This document shows positions 61,176 to 64,000 of a stretch of 64,000 nt of DNA, in pieces. Each line of letters begins with the position of its first letter. The stretch's first letter is position 1. The stretch lies in NCBI GenBank assembly GCA_024500155.1, contig CM044859.1, positions 310,001 through 374,000 of the forward strand. Reading direction: 5' to 3'. Origin of the DNA: Chenopodium formosanum (taxonomy: Eukaryota > Streptophyta > Magnoliopsida > Caryophyllales > Amaranthaceae). The notes under the pieces are model-generated. The model was given only the letters and a program-made list of their open reading frames with translations, searched no databases and was not told where the DNA came from. The position numbers were made by a program, and so were the translations under genes.

Positions 61176-62430
61176 GTTGGCTAATGTTATTGAGTTAATG
61201 TATCCTTTAAATGTACTTAAGTCAAATCTTACAATTTCTCTTCATTTGTTGGTGAGACTTGATTTATCCATTTGTTTTGGTACTTTACAATAATGCTTTA
61301 TAATATCCCCTTGTTACTTCATCTCATTATTTTCTTTGTAGAGTTTCAGAGGATAAAAGGGCATGTGTGGACTATTACATACTTTTTTAAGTAGCCACTT
61401 TAATAGAGATGACCTTTGTTATTTGTACCTTGAAGGTCTGAACTTGGCCTTTGTCAAGAACATAGTTACTTTAATTGAGCATATTGATCTAGCACACAAA
61501 GAGTCTGAAATCTGGTTAACCGTTTTGCATTGGTTGAGTAGTAGCAAACTAATTGATCTTGTATGACTTATGCTGAGGAAGGATACCTTCATTTGGCGAT
61601 GAACTGCTGATTCCATAGGTGCAGTGTTAGTAGCCAAAATGCCATTTTAGCTACAGCTGCCTATTAATCACTTGTTGCTTCTAGGCAATTTCGATTGATT
61701 AGAATGTCTTGATACCTGACTGGGCTGACTCTCTGCCACACTGCCACCTTAGTATGAGAAATAATTCTTTTGCTGGTTAGCTGAATTTTTCCATTCCATG
61801 TGTATTTATCTTGCTTGATTTGGAAATTACTTCTAGGTGCGTGAATCATTGTTTATGAATGGGAATGTAGGATACATAGACGTAGCGCCTCCCCCAATTC
61901 TGATAACACTTACTCGTAAAGTCATGGGTAATGTATTTTACCAATATTAGTTGGATACTTGTTAATTATACTGCCTATTGCTTCTATTGTACTTTCTATT
62001 TCTGAAAATGAATATTGGCCTTTAATATTGAAAGAAATATTTGTAACATTAGTAAAGAGTTTTTGACACGTATGTAACGATATCTTATTGTAATCTGGTG
62101 AATGTTTATCTTCTGTATATTAGTCATCAAAGATTTAGTATGAATGCAAGTTACAAATAATTTGGGACAAATAGGAGGCCTTTAGACTACCATCTATTCA
62201 TCTCGAGAAGAGGATTGTTGGACTTGAATACGGAAAGATCTATACAGATATGGCATGACAGACTGTCAGCTTGTAATTGTAGGTTGTAATGGTATGTTGG
62301 AGAAAAACTTGTGTGTTAGTATCTATTGTTGTGGATTAGACAATCATGGTGTAAATGTATTTTCGTCACTCACTTCCCTTTTCTGAAGTGTTTATGGAGT
62401 TTATTTGAGTTTTTGACATGGTGTTTTGTA

Positions 62431-62473
62431 AGAGAGGGAGAGAGAGAGAGAGGGGGGGGGGGGGGGGGGGGGG
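62431..62473 (+). repeat. GA run followed by poly-G
   Basis: GA units lead into about 22 G. Confidence 0.92.
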
Positions 62474-63129
62474 CTTGACCAGCTTTTTTTGTTCTAAACC
62501 CGTACTCCTTTATATATCTCACAAATAATGAAACTCCTTCGAGTAAATCTGTGAACATTGGCTATGGTCAAACCGTGTACATCTTTTATCTTTCTGCACA
62601 CTCATTTCTCAACATGGGTAATCGTTTGATTTTTGTTTACTATAAAGTAAATAATTTCCTATATGCGGTTGTATCTTTCTACTTTTCCTAACACCTAGTC
62701 ACATCTTTTCTTTGATCTTAAGATGTTCTTGAATCTTATTTGCAAAATCTAGTCATTATTTATGTATTTATAGACTCTTGTTGTTGTGCACCTTGCAGGC
62801 CTCTAGGTTCTCAAATCTCGACTTCATTTGGGAGGATGAGTAGTTTGTTCGATATATAGATCAGCCCGGTCTCTTTAAATGGGCAAGAGGCTCACTTCCT
62901 ATTTGTTATTAGCTTTTGAAGTTCATAAATAATCAAAACTCTTGTTTATATTTGCTGGTAGTGTACTGGTGATGGTATTGCTAGAAGAGCTTTTTCTCCT
63001 TTAGAGGTTGTTACATCTGTTAATCTGTTGTTGGAGAATGTTAGCCTATTGGGCAATTGTAAGTTAGCTCTTTTTCTCTTTGAATTGAATCCTGATATGA
63101 GTTTATTTTAGCCTCTATGATTAGGGCAA

Positions 63130-63455
63130 AATTATCCGAAAATCAAAGCCTAATTTGTAATCGATGCGAATTTCCCAATTAGTCTGTCCGAAGTTTGTAA
63201 AAAATTGGGCCGGGCTGACCAACCCGATTTCGAGTTGAAAAAACTGTCCAAAACCTTCCCAAAGTTGGGCTAGGTTGGGACAGACTCAACTTGATCAAAC
63301 CTATTATCTAGACTTGTCAATTTTCGACCCAGTTCAAAAACCCAACTCGAATCCACCCTGTTTTTGTGGGTCTTGAACAAAGTTTTTTGACCCGTAACCT
63401 GATTTAACTTTGCGGGACAAAGCTGACTCAAACCAGAACATGACGACCCAATTTT
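63130..63455. repeat. Degenerate dispersed repeat
   Basis: Repeated TTGGGC, CCAACCC and GACCC motifs in inverted arrangement, like the relic at 23347-23615. No termini were defined. Confidence 0.35.
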
Positions 63456-64000
63456 ATGGGTTTTTTTAATAAATACTCTCTTCGTTTTTAATTACTTGTT
63501 CTATTTCTCTCTGCACGGTGTTTTAAGAGAATAAAGGGAAATTTATTAGGAAGAAAAGAAGATAATTGAAGGAGCTTATTAGGTGGAAAGAATGAAAGGG
63601 GGCATTATGTCTTAATTGGACAGAAAACAAAAAACGAATATTTTTTCAAAAATAACTCTATCTTTAAAGTAATTATAGACAAAATTTTCTTATATCAATT
63701 ATATGTTTTAAAATTTGACATATATATAAAAAAAAAAAATCAAATTACGTAATATTATTTATAAATTAACAAATTACATATAACTATGTAAATATTATAT
63801 TGCACATAATTAACTAATATAATTATATAAATTGATGATACATTAGCCTATACATGTATAAATATAATTTTTTTTCATTTATAAATTTGTTTTTATTATT
63901 ATGTTACAGAATTTGATTATCAATTCACAATTTGACATGTTTAAATAAAATTTAAACTCGATAACGTGAGTTTTAAATTCAACATATAAAATGAATGGTG

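Larger units (their letters stand above)
56842..64000. other. Long gene-poor tail
   Basis: After the C1D 3' UTR I see no gene supported by homology or by a consistent exon chain on either strand. The stretch holds a minisatellite, a poly-C/poly-A tract, a GA/poly-G run and GC-rich transposon relics, described separately. Short open frames, for example at 60035-60298, match nothing I recognise. Confidence 0.5.

Overview
The window is nuclear DNA of a flowering plant. It is AT-rich, its genes have GT-AG introns, and it is full of small plant transposons (MITEs), LINE RNase H remnants and a fragment of plastid 16S rRNA. Several proteins have plant-specific forms: a plastid-type glutathione peroxidase with three cysteines, a folate-biopterin transporter and a subfamily-I-like PP2C. 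The species cannot be fixed from sequence alone. A eudicot is likely.

Seven multi-exon genes could be assembled by hand from splice sites, and all join in frame. In order they are: ERH, enhancer of rudimentary homolog (minus, 124-4163); a 12-TM folate-biopterin (BT1-family) transporter (minus, 14767-17858); a plastid phospholipid-hydroperoxide glutathione peroxidase (minus, 19102-21910); a PP2C protein phosphatase with ten coding exons (plus, 35323-44047); a four-finger C2H2/U1-like zinc-finger protein (plus, 46428-49448); a 162-residue basic coiled-coil protein of unknown function (minus, 50799-52352); and a C1D/Sas10-family nuclear exosome cofactor (plus, 55318-56841). They look like ordinary housekeeping or stress genes with no operon-like functional link.

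The stretches between them are accessory. From 4.3 to 7.6 kb there is a Tourist-like element with TTCAG arrays and a hAT-type element carrying a broken RNase H domain, itself split by a second related hAT MITE. From 8.6 to 14 kb there are two intronless, truncated copies of the spliceosomal protein Prp31 in the same orientation. Between them lie a Stowaway element, a decayed LINE, a second RNase H remnant and a long inverted-repeat element. From 25 to 30 kb there is a diverged triplication of a non-coding unit of about 1.4-1.8 kb, followed by a dead PPR gene (31.56-32.97 kb). A nuclear insert of plastid 16S rDNA lies at 53.74-53.99 kb. The last 7 kb holds no gene I can support, only repeats.

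I did not find a convincing undescribed biological system. The strongest second-look items are the nested hAT elements with a captured RNase H fragment, the unequal decay of the two Prp31 copies, the Mutator-like MITE with three internal hairpins in an ERH intron, the triplicated non-coding unit, and the recurrent strand-biased poly-C/poly-A tracts.
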